A DNA stretch of 64,000 bases, taken from positions 2,418,001 to 2,482,000 of the forward strand of contig NZ_CP023434.1 of assembly GCF_003546865.1 (NCBI RefSeq), given 5' to 3'. Position numbers and translations under genes: made by a program. Every line of letters begins with the position of its first letter. Position 1 is the first letter of the stretch. Of the stretch, positions 26,980-36,456 are shown one piece after another. The DNA comes from Suicoccus acidiformans. GTDB taxonomy: Bacteria; Bacillota; Bacilli; Lactobacillales; Aerococcaceae. The notes beneath the pieces are model-generated. The model did not search any database, was not told the origin of the DNA, and saw nothing but the letters and a program-made list of their open reading frames with translations.

Positions 26980-28692
26980 CTATAAGGGTAAGGTAACAAT
27001 AAAAGTACTGCCGACCCCTAGTTCACTCTCGACTGTAATTGAGCCGCCTAATACATTCACTAAATTCCGTACAATAGACAAGCCTAAGCCAGTTCCTCCA
27101 GAGTGACGACTGCGCCCTTTGTCAACCCGATAAAATCTTTCGAAAATCCGTTCCTGATCTTGTTCAGGTATGCCAATGCCCGTATCACTGACAATAATGG
27201 TAGCCCTATGGTGATTGCTATAAACGGTTACGTCCACTTCGCTTTCATTGCCAGAGTATTTAATCGCATTCTCAATCAAATTCCTTAAAATTTGCTCCAC
27301 CCGGTGTTGGTCAACGCTCAATAATATCGGCGCTTCTGGCAATTCCGTTTGAATGCGAATATCTTTTTGCTCTGCACGTTCTTGGAAGAAGGCCACCATT
27401 TCCTGTGTAACTTTTACTAAATCGAAGGTTTCAATCACATCGATATGTGTTTCATTCTCAATACGAGATAGCTCCAAGATATCATGAATCAGTGTTTCGA
27501 GACGATTACTTTCATTGTAAATAATTTGAATAAATTGCTTAGCCATTTGCGTATCTTCAATCGCCCCATCCATCAACGTCTCCGCAAAGCCTTTGATGGC
27601 TGTCACAGGAGTTCTCAGTTCATGCGACGCATTGGCTACAAATTCGGTACGCACTACTTCCAAATGCTTTACTTTAGAAATATCGTAGAGCAGAACTAAA
27701 ATTGACTCCTCATCCGCCTGCTTAGGCTCTGAATACGGAATAATATTCACATCAATCGCCTTGAGGGTTGGTATATATAACTCAATTTCTTCGCTCATCG
27801 CTTCACCTGTCTGCATACTTTCCGCAATCATAGTAACCAAGGAATTGCTTCGGATGACCCCTTCATAATTACGTCCAATCACCGCATCCGAAAGTTGCAA
27901 CAAGCTCTGCGCTTCAGGATTAATCAATTCGATATGTTTCTGACCATTCAATAAGATAACGCCCAAGTTTATGGAATCCAATACCAGTGATAATCTTTGC
28001 TCGCTCTGGTAAAGATTTCTTTGGTTCTCCATCAAACGGCCTTTTAAGGTTTCGACGGTTTGCTGCAGGCTATTCACATGCGGAGATGAAACCCGGGTAT
28101 AAGATAAGGTTTGCGTATCTTCCACAGCCATTTCTTGCAAATCCACTTCAATTTGCCGAATGGGCTGGTAGATTTCTTCTCGAATAATACGGCGAATTAT
28201 GGTAAGAAGAAGAATTAAGACCAGTAGCACTACCATCAATCCAATGAAAGCGCCAGGCACACTATCTAAGGCGAAATCCCTAGGATAATGGAGAATAAAC
28301 AAATAATCCTGTTGGGCGTATGTGAGTGGGTAAATTCGCCACCAATTAAATAAACCTGAGCGGGTAAGAGCCCCTGTACTTCGCTTGCGGACATATTCCT
28401 CTATAATCGGTTGAATGGAGCGCTGACTTGGGAAAGTCGAGGTCACTAACTCAAATGACCCAGAATGACTCCCTAAAAGCGCATAAGAAATCGGCTCAAG
28501 GGACAGCTCTTCTAAAGCAGCCACATTCGGCTCCTCCCCAGCACTTCCTAAAACCCCAATCGCTAAGGTATCGTAAACATCAATCATCCGCACTACTTGT
28601 TGACGTATTTGGTACATTGAGAAGATGCTTAAGCAAAGCATCCCTATGACGATGATTTGAGACGTTTGTCGATTAAAGCGATTCGTCTTCAT
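26980..28692 (-). CDS. phoR: Phosphate sensor histidine kinase PhoR
   Basis: Membrane kinase of the Pho response. It is 570 residues from ATG 28692 (MKTNRFNRQT); a longer ORF to 28764 would overlap phoP by 92 bases. Membrane segments are at about 11-27 and 146-167 around an extracellular domain. A HAMP-like linker, a PAS domain (about 235-335), HisKA with phospho-acceptor His357 (VANASHELRTP) and a HATPase ending GGTGLGLSIVRNLV follow. The start lies inside the last codons of phoP (20-base overlap), so translation is coupled. PhoR rather than WalK is chosen because of the adjacent pst-phoU genes and the absence of the walHI genes. Confidence 0.9.
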   Translation of the reverse strand: MKTNRFNRQTSQIIVIGMLCLSIFSMYQIRQQVVRMIDVYDTLAIGVLGSAGEEPNVAALEELSLEPISYALLGSHSGSFELVTSTFPSQRSIQPIIEEYVRKRSTGALTRSGLFNWWRIYPLTYAQQDYLFILHYPRDFALDSVPGAFIGLMVVLLVLILLLTIIRRIIREEIYQPIRQIEVDLQEMAVEDTQTLSYTRVSSPHVNSLQQTVETLKGRLMENQRNLYQSEQRLSLVLDSINLGVILLNGQKHIELINPEAQSLLQLSDAVIGRNYEGVIRSNSLVTMIAESMQTGEAMSEEIELYIPTLKAIDVNIIPYSEPKQADEESILVLLYDISKVKHLEVVRTEFVANASHELRTPVTAIKGFAETLMDGAIEDTQMAKQFIQIIYNESNRLETLIHDILELSRIENETHIDVIETFDLVKVTQEMVAFFQERAEQKDIRIQTELPEAPILLSVDQHRVEQILRNLIENAIKYSGNESEVDVTVYSNHHRATIIVSDTGIGIPEQDQERIFERFYRVDKGRSRHSGGTGLGLSIVRNLVNVLGGSITVESELGVGSTFIVTLPL

Positions 28693-29479
28693 CCGGTACC
28701 TCGAAGCGGTAACCAAAGCCCCGTACTGTCTTAATATATTTCGGGTTCTTCGTATTCTCTTCAATCTTCTCGCGCAGATGACTAATATGAACGTCTACGA
28801 TACGGGTCTCTCCGGCATAATCAAAGTCCCAAACACTATTTAACAGACGCTCACGACTTAAAATCCGTCCTTTGCGCAAGGCCATATAAACTAAGAGTTC
28901 AAATTCTTTCGGCGTAATATCAATAATTTCCCCATCGACCCGCACTTCATATCGGTCGCCGTATATTTCAATTTTGCCTAGGCGAATGACTTGCTCAGAC
29001 TCTTCCTCCACTTCATTATCTAAATCTCTTTGCATCCGTTCAATTTCACTAAGTTCTATATCCGTTGCTTCTTGACGATATTGGATGCTCTTCTCCTCGT
29101 CGTTTGAATCATGTGCTTTTACCCGTCTTAAAATAGCATTAATCCGAGCAATGACTTCACGGGGACTGAATGGCTTGGTCATATAATCATCTGCACCAAG
29201 TTCAAGGCCGACAATCTTGTCGTACTCTTCATCCTTGGCTGTCAGCATTAGAATTGGCGTCTCCACCCCCTCTTGGCGAGCCTTACGACAAATATCCATC
29301 CCATCCATACCAGGCAGCATCACATCTAATAGGATGAAATCATACGATTCGTTAAGTATCTTATCCAGAGCATCTAGCCCTTCTTCACACGTCTCCACCT
29401 CAAAAGCAGCTTGTTTTAAATTATACTCCAGCAATGTCAAGATAGACGGCTCATCGTCTACAATTAATACACGCTTCAT
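28673..29479 (-). CDS. phoP: Phosphate response regulator PhoP
   Basis: OmpR-family activator of Pho genes, 268 residues from ATG 29479, which has GAGGAGG upstream (the ORF extends to 29524). The receiver has acceptor Asp52 (ILLDVMLPGMDG) and the switch region MLTAKDEEYDK. The winged helix ends VRGFGYRFEVP. Between the domains is an unusually long acidic linker (about residues 125-170, rich in Glu and Asp), making the protein some 30 residues longer than most PhoP. Its own promoter lacks clear Pho boxes. Confidence 0.9.
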   Translation of the reverse strand: MKRVLIVDDEPSILTLLEYNLKQAAFEVETCEEGLDALDKILNESYDFILLDVMLPGMDGMDICRKARQEGVETPILMLTAKDEEYDKIVGLELGADDYMTKPFSPREVIARINAILRRVKAHDSNDEEKSIQYRQEATDIELSEIERMQRDLDNEVEEESEQVIRLGKIEIYGDRYEVRVDGEIIDITPKEFELLVYMALRKGRILSRERLLNSVWDFDYAGETRIVDVHISHLREKIEENTKNPKYIKTVRGFGYRFEVPDEDESL

Positions 29480-29548
29480 AGTAGCCTCCTCATATAATTT
29501 CAATGCTTTAATATATAGTAACAAATTTCGGCAAACTTTTACACACCC

Positions 29549-29583
29549 AAAAAGCTCGCATAACGTTCAAGTTATGCGAGCTT
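29549..29583 (-). terminator. Terminator of ftsEX
   Basis: A perfect 13-bp stem AAGCTCGCATAAC / GTTATGCGAGCTT with a 6-nt loop, then TTTTT on the minus strand. Confidence 0.9.
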
Positions 29584-29587
29584 CACC

Positions 29588-30478
29588 CTATATTCGCAAA
29601 AAGCGCCGAATCGATCGACGGGCCCCAATAATACCCAGTAAACAACCGAGAACCAGTAAGCCAAGGCCAATATAAAGAATATTCGGATAAATCGGAGCCA
29701 ATTGAAGAATCTGCACACCAACTATTTCAAAGGTAGCTTGTTGCAGACCTTGATAGATTGCATAAAGCAATAAGCTAGCAATTAAGGCACTAATTGCACC
29801 AATAAAGATACCCTCGTAGATAAAAGGTGCTCGAATATAGCTATTTTGTGCACCAACCAGGCGCATAATTTCAATTTCATCTTGGCGAGCATTAATCGTC
29901 ATACGAATGGTGTTCGTTACCAATAAGACCGCAATAACAACCATAATGGCTGCTAGAAGGGCTAGAACAACGCGGACAATCTCAATCATCCTCAGCAAGT
30001 TTTCCGTATCCAGCTCACCATAAGTCACCTCAACTGCGTAAGGCATCTGACTAATCGCCGCTTGAACCTCTTCCAAATAAGCCATATCATCGACATCAAC
30101 AATATACACATTATAAAGGGGATTTGCATCACCAGCTAATAACTCGAACTCTTCCCCTACTTCCGCAACCAAAGACGCTAGTTCTTCTTCTTTGGTACGA
30201 TAAACGACATCAGTGACGTGTTCTAAGGATCGAATCGAATCACCTAAAACCTGCTCATCTTCAGCGCTAGCAGCCACGTCAATATGGGCACGGATTTGCA
30301 CCCCTTCTTCAATATCCGTTGTAATATTCTGCACATTAAGCATGACTAAGGCCAAGCCACCAATGACAATTAGAGCTATCGACATGGATAGGATACTCGC
30401 CGTTGTCATCCAACCATTCCGAAATAAATTTCTGAAACCATCGCGAATATGTCGGAAAAACGTTCTAATAATTCTCAT
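29588..30478 (-). CDS. ftsX: Cell division protein FtsX
   Basis: Integral membrane partner of FtsE. The complex transmits ATP-driven changes to an extracellular peptidoglycan hydrolase (PcsB in pneumococcus, CwlO in Bacillus). It is 296 residues with four membrane segments and a large extracellular loop (about 45-160) between the first two. The ATG at 30478 lies inside the ftsE end (14-base overlap) behind a GGGGGG RBS. The likely hydrolase partner in this genome is the coiled-coil NlpC/P60 protein at 1620-3323, by family precedent. Confidence 0.94.
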   Translation of the reverse strand: MRIIRTFFRHIRDGFRNLFRNGWMTTASILSMSIALIVIGGLALVMLNVQNITTDIEEGVQIRAHIDVAASAEDEQVLGDSIRSLEHVTDVVYRTKEEELASLVAEVGEEFELLAGDANPLYNVYIVDVDDMAYLEEVQAAISQMPYAVEVTYGELDTENLLRMIEIVRVVLALLAAIMVVIAVLLVTNTIRMTINARQDEIEIMRLVGAQNSYIRAPFIYEGIFIGAISALIASLLLYAIYQGLQQATFEIVGVQILQLAPIYPNILYIGLGLLVLGCLLGIIGARRSIRRFLRI

Positions 30479-31151
30479 GATACCCCCCCTTGTAAGTGTC
30501 ACTTACAAGCTGTCCAGCTTCTAAGCGAAGAACACGGTACTTCCGCTCATTCACAAAACCATCATTATGGGTCCCCATCAAGACCGTTGTTCCCGTTTGA
30601 TTAATCGCTTCTAACAAGCGGAAGATACCTTCCGCTGTTTGCGGATCCAAGTTGCCGGTTGGCTCATCTGCAATGAGGATACTCGGTTGATTCACAATGG
30701 CGCGCGCAATGGCCACCCGTTGCTGCTCACCGCCGGAAAGTTCTGCCGGTAAGTCATGCGCTTTCTCACTTAAGCCAACTAGTTGCAACACCTCTGCGAC
30801 ACGTTTCTTGATGGCTTTACGACTCTTGCCGGTAACTTCCATGGCATAGGCTACATTCTCGTACACTGTGAGACGAGGAAGAAGCTTAAAGTCTTGGAAG
30901 ACGACCCCTACATTACGGCGCAAAGCTGGTACTTGCGACTTGCGTAATTTCGTCACATTAAACTTACCCACTTGAATTGAACCTTGATCTGCTTGCTCTT
31001 CACGGTAGAGTAGCTTCATCAGCGTCGTCTTGCCTGAGCCACTGTGGCCAATCAAGAAGACAAACTCTCCCTGCTCAATTCGCACAGATACATTCGCTAA
31101 GGCTTGGACACCATTTGAATACTGCTTAGATACATTGGTTAATTGTAGCAT
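30465..31151 (-). CDS. ftsE: Cell division ATP-binding protein FtsE
   Basis: ABC ATPase of the divisome, 228 residues. Walker A GHSGSGKTTLMKLLYREE, signature ELSGGEQQRVAIARA, Walker B ILIADEPTGNLDP and the switch His in MGTHN are visible. It lies 22 nt after prfB, the conserved prfB-ftsE-ftsX order. ATG 31151 follows AGGAGG. Confidence 0.96.
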   Translation of the reverse strand: MLQLTNVSKQYSNGVQALANVSVRIEQGEFVFLIGHSGSGKTTLMKLLYREEQADQGSIQVGKFNVTKLRKSQVPALRRNVGVVFQDFKLLPRLTVYENVAYAMEVTGKSRKAIKKRVAEVLQLVGLSEKAHDLPAELSGGEQQRVAIARAIVNQPSILIADEPTGNLDPQTAEGIFRLLEAINQTGTTVLMGTHNDGFVNERKYRVLRLEAGQLVSDTYKGGYHENY

Positions 31152-31173
31152 TTACCATACCTCCTAATGCTTA

Positions 31174-32284
31174 TCATTGATTCTGTTGAATCGTCCATTT
31201 CAAGTATGCATCAATAAAGCCATCTAAATCACCATCAATAACCGCTTCTGCATTACCGACTTCATAATCTGTTCGGTGATCCTTTACCATGGAATAAGGA
31301 TGGAAGACGTAAGAACGAATTTGTGAGCCCCAAGCAATATCCTGTTGCTCGCCTTTTAAAGCAGCTAGCTCACGTGCCTTCTCCTCTTCTTGCTTTTGGT
31401 ATAATTTAGCTTTCAGAAGGTTCATCGCTTGTTCACGGTTTTGTAATTGAGAGCGTTGCGACTGACTCTGTGCGACGATTCCTGTTGGAATATGCGTAAT
31501 ACGCACAGCTGAATCGGTTTTGTTAACGTGTTGCCCACCTGCTCCACTCGCCCGATAGGTATCAATACGCAACTCATCTAATTGAATGTCGACTTCAATA
31601 CTATCATCAATCAAAGGGGTTACTTCCACTGAGGCGAAAGAAGTATGGCGGCGACTATTGGAATCAAAAGGCGAAATTCGCACAAGCCGATGGATGCCCT
31701 TTTCGGATTTCAAATAGCCATAAGCATCACGGCCCTTTACCTCTAGCGTGACACTCTTAATGCCCGCCTCTTCGCCTGGCTGAAAGTCAATCACTTCATA
31801 TTGATAACCATGTTGATCAAGCCAGCGTTGGTACATACGCAGTAACATACTACCCCAGTCTTGTGATTCGGTACCTCCTGCCCCGGGATGAATTTCTACA
31901 ATCGCATCCAAGTGATCATGCTCACCGGATAGAAGGAGCGCCGTCTCGTATTGTTGCAGATCTTCTTGGACTAGCTTCACTAAACGCTCGGCCTCTTCAC
32001 CCATCTCCGCATCCTCAGTCTCCTCATACAGTTCAAAAGCTAAACTCAAATCCTCGAGCTGTTGGCCAATCTTCTGTACTGAATCATACGTCGCCTTCGC
32101 TTGATTGGACGCATTAATGACTTCTTGGGCCTTCTGATTATCCTCCCAGAAATCCGGCTGACTCATCTGATAGGCATAATCAGCAATATCCGCCTCTAAT
32201 GCATCTAAGTCAAAGAGACCCCCTTATACTAGCTAAACGCTCATTAGCGTCAGCAATAAATTGCTTCATTTCAAATTTCTCCAT
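31174..32284 (-). CDS. prfB: Peptide chain release factor 2, with programmed +1 frameshift
   Basis: Releases nascent peptides at UGA and UAA. The gene is in two frames: 24 codons from ATG 32284 (MEKFEMKQFIADANERL to ...GSL) reach an in-frame TGA at 32212-32210. A +1 shift then gives DLDALEADIADYA and continues to 31174, in total about 369 residues, the normal RF2 length. The stop-recognition tripeptide SPF is in VRISPFDSNSR and the catalytic GGQ in RASGAGGQHVNK. The frameshift makes RF2 synthesis depend inversely on RF2 activity. This is regulation, not a broken gene. Upstream AAAGGA supports the start. Confidence 0.95.
32209..32225 (-). promoter_or_regulatory. RF2 programmed frameshift site
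   Basis: On the minus strand AGG GGG TCT CTT TGA C: an internal Shine-Dalgarno-like AGGGGG three bases before the slippery CTT, then the UGA stop. This is the canonical bacterial prfB +1 frameshift cassette. Confidence 0.95.
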
Positions 32285-32305
32285 TATTTTACTTTCCTTT
32301 CTGGC

Positions 32306-32340
32306 AAAAAGGAGCCACCCTTCTTAACAAGGTGTGGCTC
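32306..32340 (-). terminator. Terminator of secA
   Basis: Stem GAGCCAC-A-CCTT / AAGG-GTGGCTC (11 bp with one bulge), followed on the minus strand by TTTTT. It lies between secA and prfB. Confidence 0.8.
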
Positions 32341-32352
32341 ACAGTAGAACTA

Positions 32353-34755
32353 TTAACTTGTTCGGGTTGGTTTATTCACTTGCTCACGTTGCACATTCTG
32401 ACGAACTTGTGCTTTCATCGCAAAGCGCGCAACATCATATTCAATCGCTGCAATCATTTCTTCGAAGCGTTCATAACCTTCCGTTTGATACTCGGTAAGT
32501 GGGTTCGTTTGAGCATAAGCCCGTAAGCCGACTCCTTGGCGCAAATGATCCATCATATCGATGTGATCGGTCCATTTAGAATCCACAACCCGTAAGATAA
32601 TCACTTTCTCAAATTCAAGAATTTGTTGGGCACCATTTAACTCTTGGATTTTCGCATCATAGGCCGCTTCCGCGCGATTATAAATCAATTCAACCAATTG
32701 CTTCGGATTTTTTTGGGCAGATAAATCTGCCATCGTAACCGCATCTTCTGGTAGAAGTACCGTATCAACAAAGTCCCTCAAGCCATCAAGATTCCATTCT
32801 GCCTTATCACCTTCGGTATATAGGGCAACTTGCCGCTCAATGGTGCGGTAAATCATGGCTTTAATATACGGTGTTAACGGCTCTTGTGAGTTAATAACGT
32901 CTTGGCGCTGACGGTAAATAACCTCTCTTTGTTCACGCATCACTTCGTCATACTCTAAGACGTTCTTACGTGTATCATAGTTGTTGCCTTCCACACGCTT
33001 TTGGGCCGATTCAACTTGACGGGTAAGCATGCGACTTTGAATCGCCATATCATTGCCGTCATCATCAATGTTGAGTTGCTCCCACATCGCTTGAATACGA
33101 TCTGAGCCGAAGCGGCGCATCAAGTCATCTTCAAGGGATAAGTAGAATTGTGAGGCTCCTGGGTCCCCTTGACGGCCCGCACGACCCCGTAATTGATCAT
33201 CAATACGACGGGATTCATGGCGTTCTGTACCAATAACGCAGAGGCCACCAATTTCTTTTACCCCACTACCTAGCTTAATATCCGTACCTCGACCAGCCAT
33301 GTTCGTGGCAATCGTTACGGCACCTTTTTGGCCGGCTTGCATGATGATTTCTGCTTCTTTAAAGTGGTTTTTCGCATTCAAGACTTCATGAGGAATGCCC
33401 GCTTGTGTAAGAAGTTGGGATAAGTATTCAGATGTTTCAACGGCCACAGTACCGACTAGAATCGGTTGCCCTGTAGCATGGCGTTCTTTGATTTCTTCTA
33501 CAACGGCATTAAACTTCGACCGCAAATTCGGGTACAATAAGTCGGCCTGGTCATCGCGAATGACTTCACGGTTGGTTGGCACTTGAATGACGTTCATATT
33601 GTATATTTCCCGGAACTCTTCTTCTTCCGTCTTGGCTGTACCAGTCATCCCGGCAAGCTTTTCATACATACGGAAGTAGTTCTGGAAGGTGATTGTTGCC
33701 ATCGTCTTCGATTCATCTTCGATTTCAACGTTCTCTTTGGCTTCAATCGCCTGGTGCAAGCCATCTGAGTAGCGACGACCGTCCATAATACGGCCAGTAA
33801 AGCCGTCAACAATCTTGACCTTGCCTTCATCGACGACATAGTCAATATCTTTCAACATAATATAGTTGGCCCGTAAGGCTTGATCAATATGATGCACCAA
33901 GGCAGTGTTGCCTACATCGTAGAGGTTGTCTAAACGGAAGACCCGCTCTGCCTTGTCAGTCCCCTCATCCGTTAAGGCAATCGTCTTAGACGTTACGTCA
34001 ATCGTATAGTCTATATCTTCTTTTAAGCCTTTGACGAAATAATCCGCCCGCGTATACAAAGCAGTTGATTTACCAGCTTGACCGGAAATAATGAGCGGTG
34101 TACGTGCTTCGTCGATTAAGATTGAGTCCACTTCATCGACAACTGCATAGTAAAGCGGTCTTTGGACCATTTGTTCTTTGTAAACAACCATGTTATCGCG
34201 CAAATAGTCAAAGCCCAGTTCATTATTCGTACTATACGTCACATCTGCATTATACGCTTCACGTTTCTGTTGTGGATTGAGGCTATTCAAGTTTAACCCG
34301 ACAGTTAAGCCTAAGAAGCGGAAGATTTCGCCCATTTCTTGCGAGTCACGCGTCGCCAAGTAATCATTGACCGTTACCACATGCACGCCTTTACCAGCCA
34401 AGGCATTCAAGTAAACTGGCATTGTCTCTGTTAACGTCTTACCTTCCCCGGTCTTCATCTCAGCAATGTTGCCTTCATGAAGAATAATTGCCCCTTGAAT
34501 TTGTACTTTATATGGGAAAAGACCGATAACTCGACGAGCTGCTTCCCGTACTACAGCGTAAGCCTCTGGTAGAATACTGTCTAAGCTTTCCCCTTGTTTA
34601 TATCTTTGTTGGAACTGAGTTGTCTGATCACGCAAAGCTTCGTCCGACATTGCTTGATAAGTCGGCTCCATCTCCATAATTTTATCAGCGATGCGGCTCG
34701 TTCGACGCAATTCCCCTTTATCATTCTCAATTAAATTCTTAAGAAAATTAGCCAT
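32353..34755 (-). CDS. secA: Preprotein translocase ATPase SecA
   Basis: Motor that pushes unfolded preproteins through SecYEG. It is 800 residues. Walker A lies in [19 protein letters not shown], the DEAD-type box in [19 protein letters not shown], and the second RecA motif in [13 protein letters not shown] with the arginine finger in [13 protein letters not shown]. The sequence ends VNKPTRTS right after the helical scaffold, so the C-terminal linker and the CxCxnCH zinc motif of longer SecA proteins are absent. ATG 34755 follows AAGGAG. Order hpf-secA-prfB is conserved with Bacillus. Confidence 0.98.
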   Translation of the reverse strand: MANFLKNLIENDKGELRRTSRIADKIMEMEPTYQAMSDEALRDQTTQFQQRYKQGESLDSILPEAYAVVREAARRVIGLFPYKVQIQGAIILHEGNIAEMKTGEGKTLTETMPVYLNALAGKGVHVVTVNDYLATRDSQEMGEIFRFLGLTVGLNLNSLNPQQKREAYNADVTYSTNNELGFDYLRDNMVVYKEQMVQRPLYYAVVDEVDSILIDEARTPLIISGQAGKSTALYTRADYFVKGLKEDIDYTIDVTSKTIALTDEGTDKAERVFRLDNLYDVGNTALVHHIDQALRANYIMLKDIDYVVDEGKVKIVDGFTGRIMDGRRYSDGLHQAIEAKENVEIEDESKTMATITFQNYFRMYEKLAGMTGTAKTEEEEFREIYNMNVIQVPTNREVIRDDQADLLYPNLRSKFNAVVEEIKERHATGQPILVGTVAVETSEYLSQLLTQAGIPHEVLNAKNHFKEAEIIMQAGQKGAVTIATNMAGRGTDIKLGSGVKEIGGLCVIGTERHESRRIDDQLRGRAGRQGDPGASQFYLSLEDDLMRRFGSDRIQAMWEQLNIDDDGNDMAIQSRMLTRQVESAQKRVEGNNYDTRKNVLEYDEVMREQREVIYRQRQDVINSQEPLTPYIKAMIYRTIERQVALYTEGDKAEWNLDGLRDFVDTVLLPEDAVTMADLSAQKNPKQLVELIYNRAEAAYDAKIQELNGAQQILEFEKVIILRVVDSKWTDHIDMMDHLRQGVGLRAYAQTNPLTEYQTEGYERFEEMIAAIEYDVARFAMKAQVRQNVQREQVNKPTRTS

Positions 34756-34876
34756 CTAGATGCTCCTTTGGTTAAGTACTTATTTATATATCGATATACC
34801 ATCTCAAGAAAAATGGTTACTCTCTTAGTTTAACATGGATTTGTGAGAAAAGAAATTGTTTATTTAAAGTTCACGG

Positions 34877-34906
34877 CAAAAAGCCCACTAGAGATTCCTA
34901 GCGAGC
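34877..34906 (-). terminator. Terminator of hpf
   Basis: On the minus strand AGCTCGCTAG / CTAGTGGGCT form a 10-bp stem with two G-U pairs, then TTTTT. Confidence 0.75.
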
Positions 34907-34930
34907 TAAGCGGTCAGGGTTATGTTATGT

Positions 34931-35494
34931 TTATGCATTTAATGTTGCTGTTTCAATTAGGCCGTAGCGTCCGTCATTGCGGCGGTACACAATATTAATT
35001 TCATTCGTTTCTGCATCGGTATAGATGAAGAAATCGTGGCCTAACATATTCATTTGTAAAACAGCCTCTTCACTATCCATTGGTTTTAAATCGATCCGTT
35101 TAGAGCGAACAATTTCAAGGTTCTCATCAGCCTCTTCTGCAACCGAACCAGCAGCAGCTTCTGCTTCAAATAGGCCCTCAAAGCCTTTCTCTCTTGATTT
35201 GCGATTGATTTTGGTCTTATATTTACGAACTTGTCGCTCAAGCTTATCGACAACAAAATCAATACTCTTATATAAATCATCCGTTGTCTCTTCAGCGCGT
35301 AAGACTAGGAATGATAGAGGAATTGTTACCTCAGCTTTGGCTGTTTTATCGGGATAGATTTTCAAGTTCACATGTGCGGTTGCATCAGGTGCGTCATCAA
35401 AGAAACGCTCCAATTTCGATACTTTCTTCTCGGCATATTCCCGTATAGCAGGAGTTACCTCGATATTCTCTCCGCGTACATTATAGTTAAACAT
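34931..35494 (-). CDS. hpf: Ribosome hibernation promoting factor, long form
   Basis: Dimerises and silences 70S ribosomes (100S) in slow growth. It is 187 residues from ATG 35494 (GAGGG upstream; the ORF extends to 35527). The N-terminal S30AE domain (about 1-100, MFNYNVRGENIEVTPAIREY) and the C-terminal dimerisation domain (about 130-187, IVRSKRIDLKPMDSEEAVLQMNMLGHDFFIY) mark the long form. A cre box covers its -35, suggesting that glucose keeps it off. Confidence 0.95.
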   Translation of the reverse strand: MFNYNVRGENIEVTPAIREYAEKKVSKLERFFDDAPDATAHVNLKIYPDKTAKAEVTIPLSFLVLRAEETTDDLYKSIDFVVDKLERQVRKYKTKINRKSREKGFEGLFEAEAAAGSVAEEADENLEIVRSKRIDLKPMDSEEAVLQMNMLGHDFFIYTDAETNEINIVYRRNDGRYGLIETATLNA

Positions 35495-35635
35495 ATAAAT
35501 CCCTCTTTCCACAATATATTCTAACATCAGCCATTCGCATCGAATACATTCCTTCGCATGGTTCGACTGAAAGCTAATATCCGATCCAAATGACTTGGCG
35601 ATATTAGTTAATGAGTAGCTTTACTACTTGTTTGT

Positions 35636-35672
35636 ATTATAACACAATTATAAGCATTTGAAAACGGAAACA
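35636..35672 (-). promoter_or_regulatory. hpf promoter overlapped by a cre box
   Basis: On the minus strand TTTTCA at 35659-35664, a 17-bp spacer and TATAAT at 35636-35641. TTGAAAACGGAAACA (35658-35672, plus strand) fits the cre consensus WTGNAANCGNWNNCW at every fixed position and covers the -35, so CcpA would repress. It lies between comFC and hpf. Confidence 0.7.
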
Positions 35673-35682
35673 ACTTTCTCAT

Positions 35683-36456
35683 TTAATCAGTATCTCGTCC
35701 CAAACTAATACTCTCAATGACCGGTTCACTTTCAGGGAAGCGTGCCTTAAGCGCATCAAATAAGATTTGCTTAGCCAATAACATCGTCGCCCCCGTTGTA
35801 TACACATCGTCAAAGATAAGATACGGCCGATCGACTAGTGAGGCCATATCATCAATCGCAAAAGCTTGCTTTAACTGAAGTCGAGCCTGGCGTGTCTTAC
35901 TGGATTGCTTCTGATTATCGCCAATATAGGTAAATGGCGACTGATGTGGAATGTCCGCCATATCCAGAAGTAAGCTAGTTGCATGAAACCCTCGCATCTG
36001 CATGCTCGCTGGTGAACTGGCTAGCACAAGCCATTGGTAAGCTTGTTGTTGCTGATAACTACTAGCAAGTGCTTCGCTGACCAACCAACCTTGGCGAAAA
36101 TCCGCTTGAAATTTATATTGGTAGAGCCACTCACGAAAGGCCTCGTTATACTGATAGATTGATTGATGGTGAATAAATCGGGCGTCATACCGCTCCAACC
36201 ACCGTATACAATCAAAGCAATACGTTAAATCATCTCGTCTGTGAGGCTGTTCATAAATGTCGTCTGTTTCATGCAAATACCGGGAACAGCCCCAACACAG
36301 CAAATGCGTATCATCTAAGTGCTGCCACTGTGCTTGACAAGTCTCACAAAGCAAAGGGAATTCAATCGGCTTTAAGCTGAGAATATGCTGGACTTGCAGT
36401 TCATGATGCAAGCGACTCCCACAACTTAAACAAGCAAAAGTCCTAGGCTTGGTCAT
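35683..36456 (-). CDS. comFC: ComFC-like phosphoribosyltransferase-fold competence protein
   Basis: Helper of DNA uptake, working with the ComFA helicase. It is about 257 residues from ATG 36456 (MTKPRTFACLSCG); a longer in-frame start at 36489 is possible. Four Cys pairs form the N-terminal zinc region (CLSCG, CETC, CWGC, CFDC). The phosphoribosyltransferase motif near the end reads YLIFDDVYTTGATM. The start lies inside the comFA end, so the two are co-translated. Orthologs outside competence are known as GntX/YhgH, but the comFA neighbour fixes the role. Confidence 0.92.
   Translation of the reverse strand: MTKPRTFACLSCGSRLHHELQVQHILSLKPIEFPLLCETCQAQWQHLDDTHLLCWGCSRYLHETDDIYEQPHRRDDLTYCFDCIRWLERYDARFIHHQSIYQYNEAFREWLYQYKFQADFRQGWLVSEALASSYQQQQAYQWLVLASSPASMQMRGFHATSLLLDMADIPHQSPFTYIGDNQKQSSKTRQARLQLKQAFAIDDMASLVDRPYLIFDDVYTTGATMLLAKQILFDALKARFPESEPVIESISLGRDTD

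Noticed and set aside
27765-27785. A further GTATATATAA on the plus strand as a third competence promoter copy
   Set aside because: It lies inside phoR coding sequence, is not before any gene on that strand, and lacks the CCCT and T-run part.
31174-32284. prfB as a frameshifted pseudogene
   Set aside because: The stop is within the canonical AGGGGG-CTT-TGA-C programmed frameshift cassette and both parts are intact.
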